From an uncultured Lachnospiraceae bacterium (GTDB lineage Bacteria; Bacillota; Clostridia; Lachnospirales; Lachnospiraceae): 43,209 bases of DNA. The DNA lies in contig CAJTRK010000029.1 in the NCBI GenBank assembly GCA_910578475.1, positions 1 through 43,209 of the forward strand. Direction: 5' to 3'. Positions within the stretch are counted from its first letter, which is position 1. Every line of letters begins with the position of its first letter. This document shows positions 1 to 8,321 of this stretch, piece by piece. The position numbers and the translations under genes are program-made. The notes beneath the pieces were generated by a model. The model saw nothing but the letters and a program-made list of their open reading frames with translations. It searched no databases and had not been told where the DNA came from.

Positions 1-24
1 CACCCAGTACCTGTAAAAGGAAAG

Positions 25-163
25 GCTGGAAACGTCACACTTTTTTAAACGTTCCAGCCCAACCTTATTCTATCGGCATTAGCAGTATTGCCAGGATCAT
101 CCAGCCTTATTCTGGAGGCCGGGTGTGGGCAGAGCCCACGAAAAACCTCTTACTGCTAATGCC
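25..163 (-). ncRNA. Candidate structured non-coding RNA, identity unknown
   Basis: No ORF is supported here, but the DNA is strongly self-complementary. A perfect 13-bp inverted repeat pairs 75-87 with 151-163. Inside it is a 6-bp GC-rich hairpin with a 3-nt loop (125-130 with 134-139). A further long stem with one bulge pairs about 25-36 with 49-59; on the minus strand it is followed by TTTCCTTTT, which resembles an intrinsic terminator. Two near-identical 13-mers, CCARCCTTATTCT, lie at 58-70 and 100-112. The terminator-like end favours minus-strand transcription. The overall shape (closing helix, inner hairpins, terminator) suits a structured RNA or an RNA leader of a gene beyond the left edge. 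I cannot assign a family. Confidence 0.45.
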
Positions 164-312
164 TGATCAGTATGCAAAAATTCAAAAAACATGTATAAGA
201 TGTAGTGGATTGGCAATACTATTATTAGAAAAGAAATTCGACAACATGAAAGTAGCAATATCTGACAGCAAATTTTTACATATCTGATTCATATCAGGAA
301 AGATTATTTCTC

Positions 313-362
313 CATAGACACAAGATTTTTTACAGCCTCTCCTTTCGTTTTAGGTGTCTATG
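313..362. repeat. Inverted repeat next to the distal end of the CRISPR array
   Basis: A 9-bp perfect inverted repeat (CATAGACAC at 313-321, GTGTCTATG at 354-362) encloses about 32 nt and touches the degenerate terminal repeat. It has no T-run, so it is a weak terminator candidate at best. The rest of 164-361 is AT-rich, and I see no gene or other convincing signal in it. Confidence 0.35.
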
Positions 363-1049
363 CTGGCGGGGACGGGTCATTCTTATTTATCGAAAAGGAA
401 AAAGGAAATATTGTAGACAAGCTAAGATTCAAATACATCCTATGTTCTTATTTATCGCGCAACCCCGCCGGGTGGGATGAAGTTTATTTATTCATTCAAA
501 TACATCCTATGTTCTTATTTATCTTATACCGTTTGCTTTTATCCGGCTGATTTCTTCTTTATTCAAATACATCCTATGTTCTTATTTATCAGGTGTTCTG
601 CAAGAAGTTTTGCATCATCGCCCGCCATTCAAATACATCCTATGTTCTTATTTATCGATGACAGGCATCTGATTATCAATATTGTCTATTGATTCAAATA
701 CATCCTATGTTCTTATTTATCATACAAATCTTTCTGGATATGTAACGACAGAAAAACATTCAAATACATCCTATGTTCTTATTTATCGGAACGATTATTT
801 TGACGCTATCAAAAATGTGTCTAATTCAAATACATCCTATGTTCTTATTTATCTTTATATGGGTTTGATGCGTGGCTGTTTAGTTAGATTCAAATACATC
901 CTATGTTCTTATTTATCTCCCAATGTCCTTTATTTTAGCTGTCAGGTTCATTATTCAAATACATCCTATGTTCTTATTTATCGTGGAACTGCTGAATAGC
1001 TGTAGTCAGGTGGAAGTGTATTCAAATACATCCTATGTTCTTATTTATC
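362..1049 (-). CRISPR. Type I-B CRISPR array: 10 identical repeats, 1 degenerate repeat, 10 spacers
   Basis: Ten identical 30-nt repeats (plus strand begins ATTCAAATACATCCTATG and ends CTTATTTATC) start at 427, 494, 561, 627, 692, 758, 824, 888, 953 and 1020. An eleventh copy at 362-391 keeps only the last ~12 bases. Spacers are 34-37 nt. Read on the minus strand the repeat ends ATTTGAAT, like the 8-nt 5' handle of clostridial I-B crRNAs. Transcription is therefore leftward, the same direction as the cas genes. The degenerate copy is then the leader-distal terminal repeat, decayed at its handle end, which is the usual pattern. I found no spacer match elsewhere in the window by eye. Confidence 0.98.
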
Positions 1050-1272
1050 CACCGCATTTACGCCACTCCGTAACACTATTATATTCCTAAATCCGCTATT
1101 TTACAAGTCTCCTGCAATTTTTCCCAGGCGTTAAACGTCATAAAGCGTCTTTATTTTTTAACGCTGAAATTCCTTATAGTTGCAGCATATTTCAGTATTT
1201 CTTCCATAAAAGCGGTTGGTAATATATAAACGATTTCATTTCCTTTTTAAGCTGACATACATCTGTCAAAAC
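1050..1272 (-). promoter_or_regulatory. CRISPR leader
   Basis: This AT-rich, gene-free stretch lies between cas2 and the leader-proximal repeat. It holds the array promoter and an 8-bp inverted repeat (GCGTTAAA at 1128-1135, TTTAACGC at 1157-1164) enclosing an AT-rich 21-nt loop. The inverted repeat could be a leader motif used in spacer integration or the end of the cas transcript. No T-run follows it on the minus strand, so a terminator is less likely. Confidence 0.75.
1078..1106 (-). promoter_or_regulatory. Promoter of the CRISPR array
   Basis: On the minus strand, TTGTAA (1101-1106) and a perfect TATAAT (1078-1083) are separated by 17 nt. Transcription would start around 1070, some 20 nt before the first repeat, as expected for a pre-crRNA promoter. 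Confidence 0.75.
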
Positions 1273-1575
1273 CTATAAAAACAGACTCTCTCCGTTTTCT
1301 CTATCTTTTTTTCCTAAAACCTCTTCACCAAATACATTATCATTCAGTAGTTTAATGATACAAATAAAATCTTCCTCTTCTTGAATAACTACTTTCAAAT
1401 CCTTTTTAAGTTGTATTAATTTAGAAGGAGAAATTTCCCCACGAAAAACCGAATTTTGATAGTGCGATAAATATTTCTTGCAAACTTTAAATACTTTCTG
1501 CACCCTCTTTTCATTTACATCATAAAAAACAAAAGCATAATTATAATTAATTTTTGCTTTATTTAACACTAACAC
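1273..1575 (-). CDS. cas2: CRISPR-associated endonuclease Cas2
   Basis: This is the small ferredoxin-fold partner of Cas1 in the spacer integration complex. The ~100-aa length is normal for Cas2. It has the typical beta-1 strand ending in an acidic residue (YAFVFYDVNEKR), then VQKVFKVCKKYL and the QNSVFRGEIS segment seen in I-B Cas2 proteins. The start is uncertain. Two in-frame GTG codons six bases apart follow a GGAAAGG-type ribosome binding site, and the conserved part begins only at about residue 9 (KINYNYAF). It is the last gene of the cas operon, next to the leader. The frame looks intact, but its partner cas1 is frameshifted. Confidence 0.93.
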   Translation of the reverse strand: MLVLNKAKINYNYAFVFYDVNEKRVQKVFKVCKKYLSHYQNSVFRGEISPSKLIQLKKDLKVVIQEEEDFICIIKLLNDNVFGEEVLGKKDRENGESLFL

Positions 1576-1663
1576 ACCGCCTTTCCCATCGCTTGCAAAC
1601 TTTGAGTTGATACCTCACGCATTCAGCATTAAATCGTGATTGAAGAATTTTTTATTATATAAT

Positions 1664-2661
1664 CTATACGCCTTCTTTCAGCGAAAATGGAACAAATTCT
1701 TTTTCTTCCAAAATATATTTTATCAGTTTATAGCAATCCAGCTTTATTGCAGTCCGATAAGAAACTTTTCGCTTCAGCGCCGGATGCTGATATACGGATT
1801 CCATTCGACCTTCAAAAGCTTCTATGAATAATTTTCTTCCGGTTTCATTCAACAGACAATAATTCAGCTTTTCTCAAAATGCTTTGTTACCTGAATTTTT
1901 CTGTTATTGACCAACTCAAAAATCGTTCTATATACAATTACAGGTTTAAATACTTCACTCATATCAAGGCTTAAAGAAAAACGGCCTTCCGATGGTTCGT
2001 GCAGATAGCTGATTCTCTGGTCGAGGTGGGTTTGATAAATAGCCGAAATGGTTTTACCGTACAGAAGAGTATTTCCAAAAGATACCATTGCGTTCATGGG
2101 ATTATCCGGTGGTCTTCTGACTCTCTTATTCATTATAAAATCATCCGGTAAAAAATATTTGAAATCGCTGTAAAATCTGCTCCAGACTTCCCCCTCCAGG
2201 GTCATCAAGGATTTAACATTTTCAATCTCCTGAATTTGATGATAAAATTCTTTTCTAATCCAATCCAATGTACGCTTTACGTCCTTCTTATCATGTTTGT
2301 AATAATGATACAGGACTTCATAAATATTTTCTCCGATTCCTTTCACAATGGCTTTTGCAATATCAAGGCGTTTATGTTGAAATGCTTCTACCTGTTTTAT
2401 TAATAATTTACCGCTCATATAATGGTCTCTTGGATAAAAGGTCCCACTATACCCTTCATAGTAATTAAAAAAGTGTATCACAACGTGATTTTTTGATAAA
2501 AAGTCCAGCAGTTTTGTATTAATTGTTACTTCATTCAGACAATAAATTTCCTTTGTATTTTCAATCGGAATATAAACATTTTTTCCTTCCTTTCGAAAGC
2601 AAAGTGAATTATCTTTTCGTGTCAGTTCACCCATTGATGTAATATATCTCGTACTTCCCAT
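1664..2661 (-). pseudogene. cas1: Cas1 integrase gene with a single-base frameshift near the 3' end
   Basis: Cas1 is the metal-dependent integrase that inserts spacers together with Cas2. Frame 1 (2661 to 1864) gives 265 aa with the expected motifs: LEGEVWSRFY (catalytic Glu), SYLHEPSEGR (catalytic His) and LSLDMSEVFKP (acidic ligand). It ends early at HFEKS plus TGA. The missing C-terminus continues in the next frame down to 1664 (NETGRKLFIEAFEG...VSYRTAIKLDCYKLIKYIL), typical of the Cas1 C-terminal helices. Adding one A to the four-A run (plus-strand T-run 1869-1872) restores a continuous ~331-aa protein, the usual I-B length. Explanations are a real one-base deletion, a sequencing error, or frameshifting during expression. 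The run is short and not a classical slippery heptamer, so the last is least likely. The ATG at 2661 lies 14 nt after cas4. Confidence 0.9.
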
Positions 2662-2675
2662 AATCCGCTTTTCTC

Positions 2676-3167
2676 CTATATGTAACAGTATTCATAATAT
2701 GCACATTTTTTACATCCGGATTTTTTCAAAACCGGGGGTACTACCGGCTGTTCCAATAAGTCTTCAATTTCCTGCCCGTATGACTGTAAAGCCCGCTCCG
2801 TCTCTTCCGTCAATTCAAAATATAATACTTTCTTATCGCTTTTTCCCTTTTCTACAAATTCCAGTTTTCCTTTTCTTAAAATGCCCTTATCTTTCAGGAT
2901 TTTTAAATAGAATAAAAGCTGCCATTTTGCCGCTTCTATATCTGCATCGGATTTCTTCATTTCTGTTAAATATTCGTCTGTTAATTTATCCAGTCGAATA
3001 TTATCCAATGCAATCTCCGCATTATCCTTCTCGCCTTTTTCTTCATGTAAAGCCTTTCCAATCTTTACCTGTTCACTGTTATCTTCCAAGTTCATACGGT
3101 TTCCATGTAAATAGCATTGACGCTTACAGTGAAAATAGTAATTTATCAGTGTTCCGTTTATACGCAT
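2676..3167 (-). CDS. cas4: CRISPR-associated nuclease Cas4
   Basis: Cas4 is a RecB-like Fe-S nuclease that trims prespacers and selects PAM-proximal ends for Cas1-Cas2. The 163-aa length fits. An N-terminal Cys in FHCKRQCYLHGNR and a C-terminal cluster GCKKCAYYEYC provide the iron-sulphur ligands. GKALHE carries the RecB-type His, LDKLTDEYLTEMKKSD carries the Asp and Lys positions of the PD-(D/E)xK core, and AAKWQLLFYLKIL is the QxxxY-like helix. It follows the tetR gene by about 140 nt and precedes cas1 by 14 nt. A possible tetR-linked promoter upstream would serve cas4-cas1-cas2 as one unit. Confidence 0.95.
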   Translation of the reverse strand: MRINGTLINYYFHCKRQCYLHGNRMNLEDNSEQVKIGKALHEEKGEKDNAEIALDNIRLDKLTDEYLTEMKKSDADIEAAKWQLLFYLKILKDKGILRKGKLEFVEKGKSDKKVLYFELTEETERALQSYGQEIEDLLEQPVVPPVLKKSGCKKCAYYEYCYI

Positions 3168-3310
3168 CGTTCATCTACCTCTTTTTTTCATCACAAATTT
3201 CCGATATATTGATTTCTTAATCAGCTCTGTATTTTTACCTCAAGCCTTTTCATTACTGTTACCTGTAAATTCTTTGCATCAATCAAACTTTCTGTATCTG
3301 TGACCTTGTC

Positions 3311-3877
3311 TTATTTCCGCAAACAGAGCAGCGTATCGATTCTGTTATATTCATTTGATATCAGTTGGGGGTTCCTTACCTTTTCCTGTGCAATTCCCTG
3401 TATAGCGCCAAAAACAGCGACACATAATGAATGGGAATTGCCCGCTCGAAACTCGCCGCGCCGCTGCCCTTCTGAAATGACAGGTATCCACTGACTGCAA
3501 ATATCTATTGATTTCAAAAGCAACTCTATTTCCTTATCATCAACGGTTGTATATTGAACATTATCCATAAACACAAACATCTTCCCAAATGAGGGATTGC
3601 TTTCCAGCTGTTCAAATATATTCTTTATCGTTTGAAAAAGGTATTCGTAAGGCGCTTCCATTGCTATTTCTGTATCTATTTTCATTTCTTCAACACCAAT
3701 CTTTACCAGCTTAAGATAAATGCTTTCTTTATTGTTAAAATAATGAAATGACAAGCCAGAACTGACACCAGCTCTTCTTGCAATTTCGCGTGTGCTTGTA
3801 CCGTAGTAACCTTTTTCTATAAAGACATCCAACGCAACCTGTAAGAGCTGTTTTTTTCTTTCATCCCCTTTGTCCAT
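3311..3877 (-). CDS. TetR/AcrR-family transcriptional regulator inside the cas operon
   Basis: This 188-aa protein has an N-terminal TetR helix-turn-helix (ALDVFIEKGYYGTSTREIA, then AGVSSGLSFHYFNNKESIYLKL) and a C-terminal ligand-binding/dimerisation part ending with the common FGAIQGIAQ segment. It lies between cas3 and cas4, separating the interference genes from the adaptation genes. The ATG is 8 nt after a GGGAGG ribosome binding site. A 16-bp palindrome just upstream (3895-3910) is a good candidate operator, which suggests autoregulation and control of cas4-cas1-cas2. The ligand is unknown. It could also be an unrelated insertion, but it is in the same orientation and keeps the operon intact. 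Confidence 0.85.
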   Translation of the reverse strand: MDKGDERKKQLLQVALDVFIEKGYYGTSTREIARRAGVSSGLSFHYFNNKESIYLKLVKIGVEEMKIDTEIAMEAPYEYLFQTIKNIFEQLESNPSFGKMFVFMDNVQYTTVDDKEIELLLKSIDICSQWIPVISEGQRRGEFRAGNSHSLCVAVFGAIQGIAQEKVRNPQLISNEYNRIDTLLCLRK

Positions 3878-3894
3878 AAATAACCTCCCACAAA

Positions 3895-3910
3895 TTAAGC
3901 ACTTGCTTAA
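3895..3910. promoter_or_regulatory. Probable TetR operator palindrome
   Basis: TTAAGCA-CT-TGCTTAA is a perfect 7-bp inverted repeat with a 2-bp centre, lying 18 nt upstream of the tetR start codon. Placement and symmetry fit a TetR-family binding site. Confidence 0.65.
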
Positions 3911-3938
3911 GTTTGCATTGTCATCTAAACCTTGTCAA
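3910..3938 (-). promoter_or_regulatory. Possible internal promoter for tetR-cas4-cas1-cas2
   Basis: A consensus -35 TTGACA lies at 3933-3938, just after the cas3 stop. At 17 nt spacing the -10 would be CAAACT (3910-3915), a poor match that borders the palindrome. It may be weak or need activation. Confidence 0.35.
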
Positions 3939-3942
3939 GATT

Positions 3943-6522
3943 TTACAGAAATTCTATACCATCTCCCAGTTGTCCCTGTAACATTGCGCGATTCAGGCGG
4001 CCGTCCCGAAAATATTGTTCTCCATCCTGAATATAAAATAATTCGCCAATCTGTTCATTGTAACTTACTTCTATCCCAGGTTTCTGAATCTGATAAATAA
4101 AACAATTCATCATGGACATTATTTCGGACAGTTTAACCCTTTTTTCCGCATATCCCATAGAACCATTCTGTAAAAGCGCTTTATATTCTTCCCATAGTAT
4201 ATTTCCATCAATGACCTCGCCGATTTCATCATCATAAATTTTTCTGCCGAGAAAAACCGGTATGCTCAAATACTCTTCGTCGATTAATTTCATATGTTCC
4301 TTTACCTGTTGGAAATTAAGCGTCATAACCTGTTCTTCAAAAAACTTATCCGCAACCATTTCTGCCCGATTCTTTTTCCATATTTCCAGCACCTTTTTAT
4401 AGTAACCTTCAAAGTCTTTTTCCCTGAGCATATCCCATATTTCCTTGCGGGTTATCAAAAATCCTGCATTGGCGCGAATATCTTTACGGTATATTTTTCC
4501 CGGTTCATCTATCTGAAAAAAATAAACAATTCCAGTTCTGCCTTTTCCATAAGAACGGTTAATCCTTCCTAAAAACTGTTCCTCACTGTCCATTCTGCCG
4601 ATATTTTTATATCCGATATCCATGTCTATATCGACGCCGGCTTCTATTACCTGAGTGGAAATCAGAATGACCGGATTATTTTCTTTTTTCATTTCCCGAA
4701 TGATTTTTTTTCTTTCAAAAATACTGTCATCGCCAGTCATACAGAAAACTTTTTCTTCCAATGCCTCGTCCTGCTGAAACAATCGATAAAATTCTTCCGC
4801 ATGAGATTTCGTAATAAATTCAACAAGAATTTTCCTGTGTTTTCCACAGTTACTTCTGACATGCTTATATAGCCGCTCCATTGTCATCGGCTCCCGTAAA
4901 AGTTCATCCGTTATTTTGACTCTTTCTTTAAAACATGGATGTTCAAAATATTTCTTGCGGTTCAGAATCAAACGCGCCGCCTGTTCGGATTTTTCTTTCA
5001 GAATCTCTAAATCAGGAAGCGTCGCAGACATGATAATTACTTTCATCCGAAGAAATGCCGTCAGTTCCGTCAAAAATGTAATGATTTCTCCCCAAATCTC
5101 ATTTCTGTAACTTTGGATTTCATCCAAAACAACGATACTTCCGGCCAGTTGGTGAAAAGCAAAGGCGGACTCCTTGCTGTTTCCAAAAAGCGTATCAAAA
5201 AAGCTGACATGGGTCGTTAAAATCATTGCGTAATTCAAAAACTGTCTGTTCAGCAAGGCTTTTTCATAATACGCTCCGCTCTCTGCTTCTTCGTCCTTCT
5301 TTCGTCCATTTAATACACCTTTAATCGGTGTAATAGAATTGATAACGGCTATTTCATCCATGATTGCCGGATGTCCTTTGAAAATCTCTCTTAAGATTTC
5401 CTGATTTTGCTCAACCAGCGTGTTAAATGGATATACATAATATATCTTTTTCAGCCGTTCGTCTCTTTTGGCAAGCAGCATGCTCAGATGAACGGCTACA
5501 TTGCTTTTGCCGCTTCCCGTGGGCGCCTCCAAATAAAAAATATTTTTTTCGGACTCTTTCAAAAGTTGTCTCTCAGCGTCCAGAAACAGTTCGTTACGCA
5601 ATATATTAATCCGGGTATTTTCTTTTAATTGTTCAGAATTTAGTGGATATGTTTCTGCTTCATACTTTCGAATGAATTGATTGATTTGCGTTTGCCGATG
5701 GACTGCTTCAAAGCAGGAAAGATAATTCGTCTGAAAAATCGATTCCATGTTTAAACCCGACATAAATTCTGAAGTCGCATAGTAATCGGACGCAACCAGC
5801 ATTGAATAAACGAGTTTTTCATAAAAATATAACCAGATTCCCTGTTTTTTCGTCTGTACTTTCTGTATAGTATCGAGCAGCCTGTAAAACTTCCCTAATC
5901 TGGCCTTATCCAACGTAAAATGGTTTACATAAAACAGGTCGGGTTCCAGATGAAAAATCTTTGGAATTTCCCGGTATTTTCCATTTATCAGACTATCGAT
6001 AAAACTTTTTAAAGAAAGCAAATCGCTATGGTGTCTTGCGATGGCATAAGCATTACAAAGCATAAGCATACACAATTTTTTGCTTTCTGGGCCTCCAGTT
6101 TCTCTGATTTTTCTGTCATAATAATCCAGATACAGAACAGCTGATAAAATAGAATGCTCATTCCCGGCGGAGCGATAGGAAGCGTCTTTCTGAACTTCTT
6201 CTCTTTCCATGATATTTCTCTGGAAATTAGGATTATGTTTTCCGATATCATGAAAGAATATCACATTACACAACATTTCCGTCAATAATCTTGCCGTTTC
6301 GTTGTCTGTCTCTCCCAGATATTCTTTTTCCAAAAGCTCCATCTTCTCACCGATGTTTTTCTCTTCATAAATCCGCACAAAATATTTTCGACAGAGCAGC
6401 GTATGTTCCTCCAGGGTCTCCCATTCTTTTTCCTTCCCGTTCCTGTGCGCATAAACAGATAACGGATTTCGTAAGACCTGGCTTAACTCGATGAAGCTGT
6501 TTTGTAAAAAAGTATCGTCCAT
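3943..6522 (-). CDS. cas3: CRISPR-associated helicase-nuclease Cas3 (type I-B)
   Basis: Cas3 is recruited by Cascade to unwind and degrade target DNA. The start is taken as ATG at 6522, preceded by AGGA at 6 nt, giving 859 aa; an upstream TTG would add 14 residues without a clear ribosome binding site. The N-terminal HD nuclease has EEH at about 40, HDIGK at 91-95 and ARHHSD at about 162. The SF2 helicase has Walker A APTGSGKS (333-340), motif II DEIQ (467-470), SATLP (499-503), ISTQVIEAGVDID (621-633) and QFLGRINR (649-656). All key motifs are present, so interference should be possible. HD and helicase are fused in one chain, as is normal for I-B. The gene follows cas5 and precedes tetR. 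Confidence 0.97.
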   Translation of the reverse strand: MDDTFLQNSFIELSQVLRNPLSVYAHRNGKEKEWETLEEHTLLCRKYFVRIYEEKNIGEKMELLEKEYLGETDNETARLLTEMLCNVIFFHDIGKHNPNFQRNIMEREEVQKDASYRSAGNEHSILSAVLYLDYYDRKIRETGGPESKKLCMLMLCNAYAIARHHSDLLSLKSFIDSLINGKYREIPKIFHLEPDLFYVNHFTLDKARLGKFYRLLDTIQKVQTKKQGIWLYFYEKLVYSMLVASDYYATSEFMSGLNMESIFQTNYLSCFEAVHRQTQINQFIRKYEAETYPLNSEQLKENTRINILRNELFLDAERQLLKESEKNIFYLEAPTGSGKSNVAVHLSMLLAKRDERLKKIYYVYPFNTLVEQNQEILREIFKGHPAIMDEIAVINSITPIKGVLNGRKKDEEAESGAYYEKALLNRQFLNYAMILTTHVSFFDTLFGNSKESAFAFHQLAGSIVVLDEIQSYRNEIWGEIITFLTELTAFLRMKVIIMSATLPDLEILKEKSEQAARLILNRKKYFEHPCFKERVKITDELLREPMTMERLYKHVRSNCGKHRKILVEFITKSHAEEFYRLFQQDEALEEKVFCMTGDDSIFERKKIIREMKKENNPVILISTQVIEAGVDIDMDIGYKNIGRMDSEEQFLGRINRSYGKGRTGIVYFFQIDEPGKIYRKDIRANAGFLITRKEIWDMLREKDFEGYYKKVLEIWKKNRAEMVADKFFEEQVMTLNFQQVKEHMKLIDEEYLSIPVFLGRKIYDDEIGEVIDGNILWEEYKALLQNGSMGYAEKRVKLSEIMSMMNCFIYQIQKPGIEVSYNEQIGELFYIQDGEQYFRDGRLNRAMLQGQLGDGIEFL

Positions 6523-6606
6523 TCCAATTCCTGTCTTTCTTCTTTCGCAGATTCTCAAATTCAAAAATTAAAAACTTTCAACCTTTTTTCCGCCGGTTTC
6601 CCGCAT

Positions 6607-7365
6607 CTAATAAAACAATATGTTTTGATTGCCGATACAATATACTTTCTGCTTCTCCCAGGCAACTGCCGCATCCGTAAAAATAAAACTCTGCAATACA
6701 TAGTTATTGGTCCGGGGGTCCAGCCGAACAGGCAGTTTCTCTTCGTATTTAAAGGTCATTTCTTCTTCGTCCCAGAAATCTTCACTTATCTGGAATGTAC
6801 CGCATTCTTTTGGAAACAAAGATGCGATTTTACCCGTCCCGCTTTCTGCTGCTGCCGCTTCTTCCACCTGAATACCGGTAATATCCGCAAAATGGTCGTT
6901 TTTCCCAAGATACGGAATATATACGCACTTTTTATCCTGTACCGCTTTACACAGCCGTTCCGCTTCCTCGCTGTCGAGCAGCACATAAATTTCCCAGGAC
7001 GGTTCCTCCAGCCATTGTTCTTTTACAATCAGAGTGCCTCCCTGTTCTCCTGAAGCATAACCTACCGAATTATTAAAGTATTGAATTTTCTTTCGTATAA
7101 ATCCTTTTTCCGCATTGGGGACGACCGATACATGTAAAGAAAACAGCCTTTCATAAAATTCCGGATAACTTTCTTCCAGGATTTTTCCTTTCTTTGTCCC
7201 GCCAAACTTCTGCGTATATCCTCCATACCCAAGAATCGCGCCAAAAATACCGAGAAGCGCGACCTTATGGATATTCCCATAAGTAAAATATACATAAGAA
7301 TTTACTTCCGGTTTTTTAAAAAAAGCTGTCTTTCCACTTAATGTAAAGCGTAGCGTTTTCATCAT
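6607..7365 (-). CDS. cas5: Cas5, type I-B Cascade subunit
   Basis: Cas5 is a RAMP protein that holds the 5' handle of the crRNA at the foot of Cascade. The 252-aa length fits Cas5b. The N-terminus (LRFTLSGKTAFFKKPEVNSYVYFTYGNIHKVALLGIFGAILG) is the typical Cas5 ferredoxin-fold opening with its Gly-rich segment. GAGGG stands 5 nt before the start codon. The gene lies 14 nt downstream of cas7 and about 85 nt upstream of cas3. Together with Cas6, Cas7 and Cas8b it would also be needed for repression by the mini-crRNA near 11600. Confidence 0.93.
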   Translation of the reverse strand: MMKTLRFTLSGKTAFFKKPEVNSYVYFTYGNIHKVALLGIFGAILGYGGYTQKFGGTKKGKILEESYPEFYERLFSLHVSVVPNAEKGFIRKKIQYFNNSVGYASGEQGGTLIVKEQWLEEPSWEIYVLLDSEEAERLCKAVQDKKCVYIPYLGKNDHFADITGIQVEEAAAAESGTGKIASLFPKECGTFQISEDFWDEEEMTFKYEEKLPVRLDPRTNNYVLQSFIFTDAAVAWEKQKVYCIGNQNILFY

Positions 7366-7379
7366 TTTTCCCTCAATTT

Positions 7380-8321
7380 CTATATCTCTTTCTTCGTCAG
7401 GATATTGAATATTTTTACGGTTTCCAGGTTCTGTTCCAGAATCGTCGTATCAGGATTATAATATATTTCAACCGACAGAATATTTTCCGCAAGCTCTTTT
7501 ATCAATTCTCCGCAAGATACCGAAATCGTATTTTTCTCTTCCTCTTTTTGGAAATGAACATAGGAAGCCAGATTAGGCAGATAAACATCCTGTTTTGTTT
7601 CTATGAATAACGCAAATTCATTCTCACAGCCTGCCTTCGAATTCGTCGCAAAAGAAGTCGCGCATACCAGAGCGGTTCGCTTAAAATCAGCATAATCTTC
7701 TTCTGTATACCCTTCGGTCACCCCCAATTCTTTCAGTTCTTTGTAAGCCGCCGGATTGATGGCAAACGGATATAAATAATGTGCTTCATCACTGACAATT
7801 TTGGTCCCGAGCGAAGAACTCTTGGCTTCTTCTCCACTTTCTCCCTCTTTCGAAGCATCGCGGAAAGGCGATAAAATCTGCTGTTCCTGAGGCTCTGTCA
7901 TATCATATACATTGAATCCCTGGCCAATTTGCACCGCGCCTGTAATGGCGATATTATTTCCGGATTCCGCATAAGTTGCGCCAAAATTTTTCACATCCAC
8001 CGCCTTCATTAAATTGGTCAGAACCTTTCTGCTGTCCTTTGCTTCCTCCTTTGTCGTTTCTCCAAACAGAAATTCATATCGTTCTTTCAAAGAACGCGGT
8101 ACAAGCGATACTTCGCCTTTCTTTTCGGCAAATTTCATCGACTTGATATATAGTACCTTTTTACCTTCATTTTCCCACATTTTTTTCATGGGATATTTGA
8201 GCGCCTTATCGCTTCCGAATGTCCTTCCATCGGAAATTGTTTTCGGATAGCCCGAAAAATCCGCATTCCAATTTGCCATAATTGATGATATTCCAATCAC
8301 ACCATATACCCGTTTATTCAT
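7380..8321 (-). CDS. cas7: Cas7 (Csh2 type), Cascade backbone subunit
   Basis: Cas7 polymerises along the crRNA spacer. The 313-aa protein begins RVYGVIGISSIMANWNADFSG, typical of Csh2/Cas7 of I-B systems, and has the conserved VKNFGATYAESGNNIAITGAV region and a late segment KAGCENEFALFIETKQDVYLPNL. The start overlaps the end of cas8b by 8 nt, so the two are translationally coupled. This fits the need for several Cas7 copies alongside one Cas8b. Confidence 0.94.
   Translation of the reverse strand: MNKRVYGVIGISSIMANWNADFSGYPKTISDGRTFGSDKALKYPMKKMWENEGKKVLYIKSMKFAEKKGEVSLVPRSLKERYEFLFGETTKEEAKDSRKVLTNLMKAVDVKNFGATYAESGNNIAITGAVQIGQGFNVYDMTEPQEQQILSPFRDASKEGESGEEAKSSSLGTKIVSDEAHYLYPFAINPAAYKELKELGVTEGYTEEDYADFKRTALVCATSFATNSKAGCENEFALFIETKQDVYLPNLASYVHFQKEEEKNTISVSCGELIKELAENILSVEIYYNPDTTILEQNLETVKIFNILTKKEI

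Noticed and set aside
477..999. Plus-strand open frames of 71 and 105 aa within the array
   Set aside because: They are translations of the CRISPR repeats (recurring SNTSYVLIY) and have no ribosome binding sites.
392..1019. Self-targeting by array spacers within the window
   Set aside because: I found no convincing match of any of the ten spacers to the rest of the window by eye; a whole-genome and phage search is needed to identify targets.
3224..3310. Open frame continuing about 29 codons in phase beyond the tetR stop codon
   Set aside because: The 188-aa TetR already ends where family members usually end, so the continuation is probably chance.
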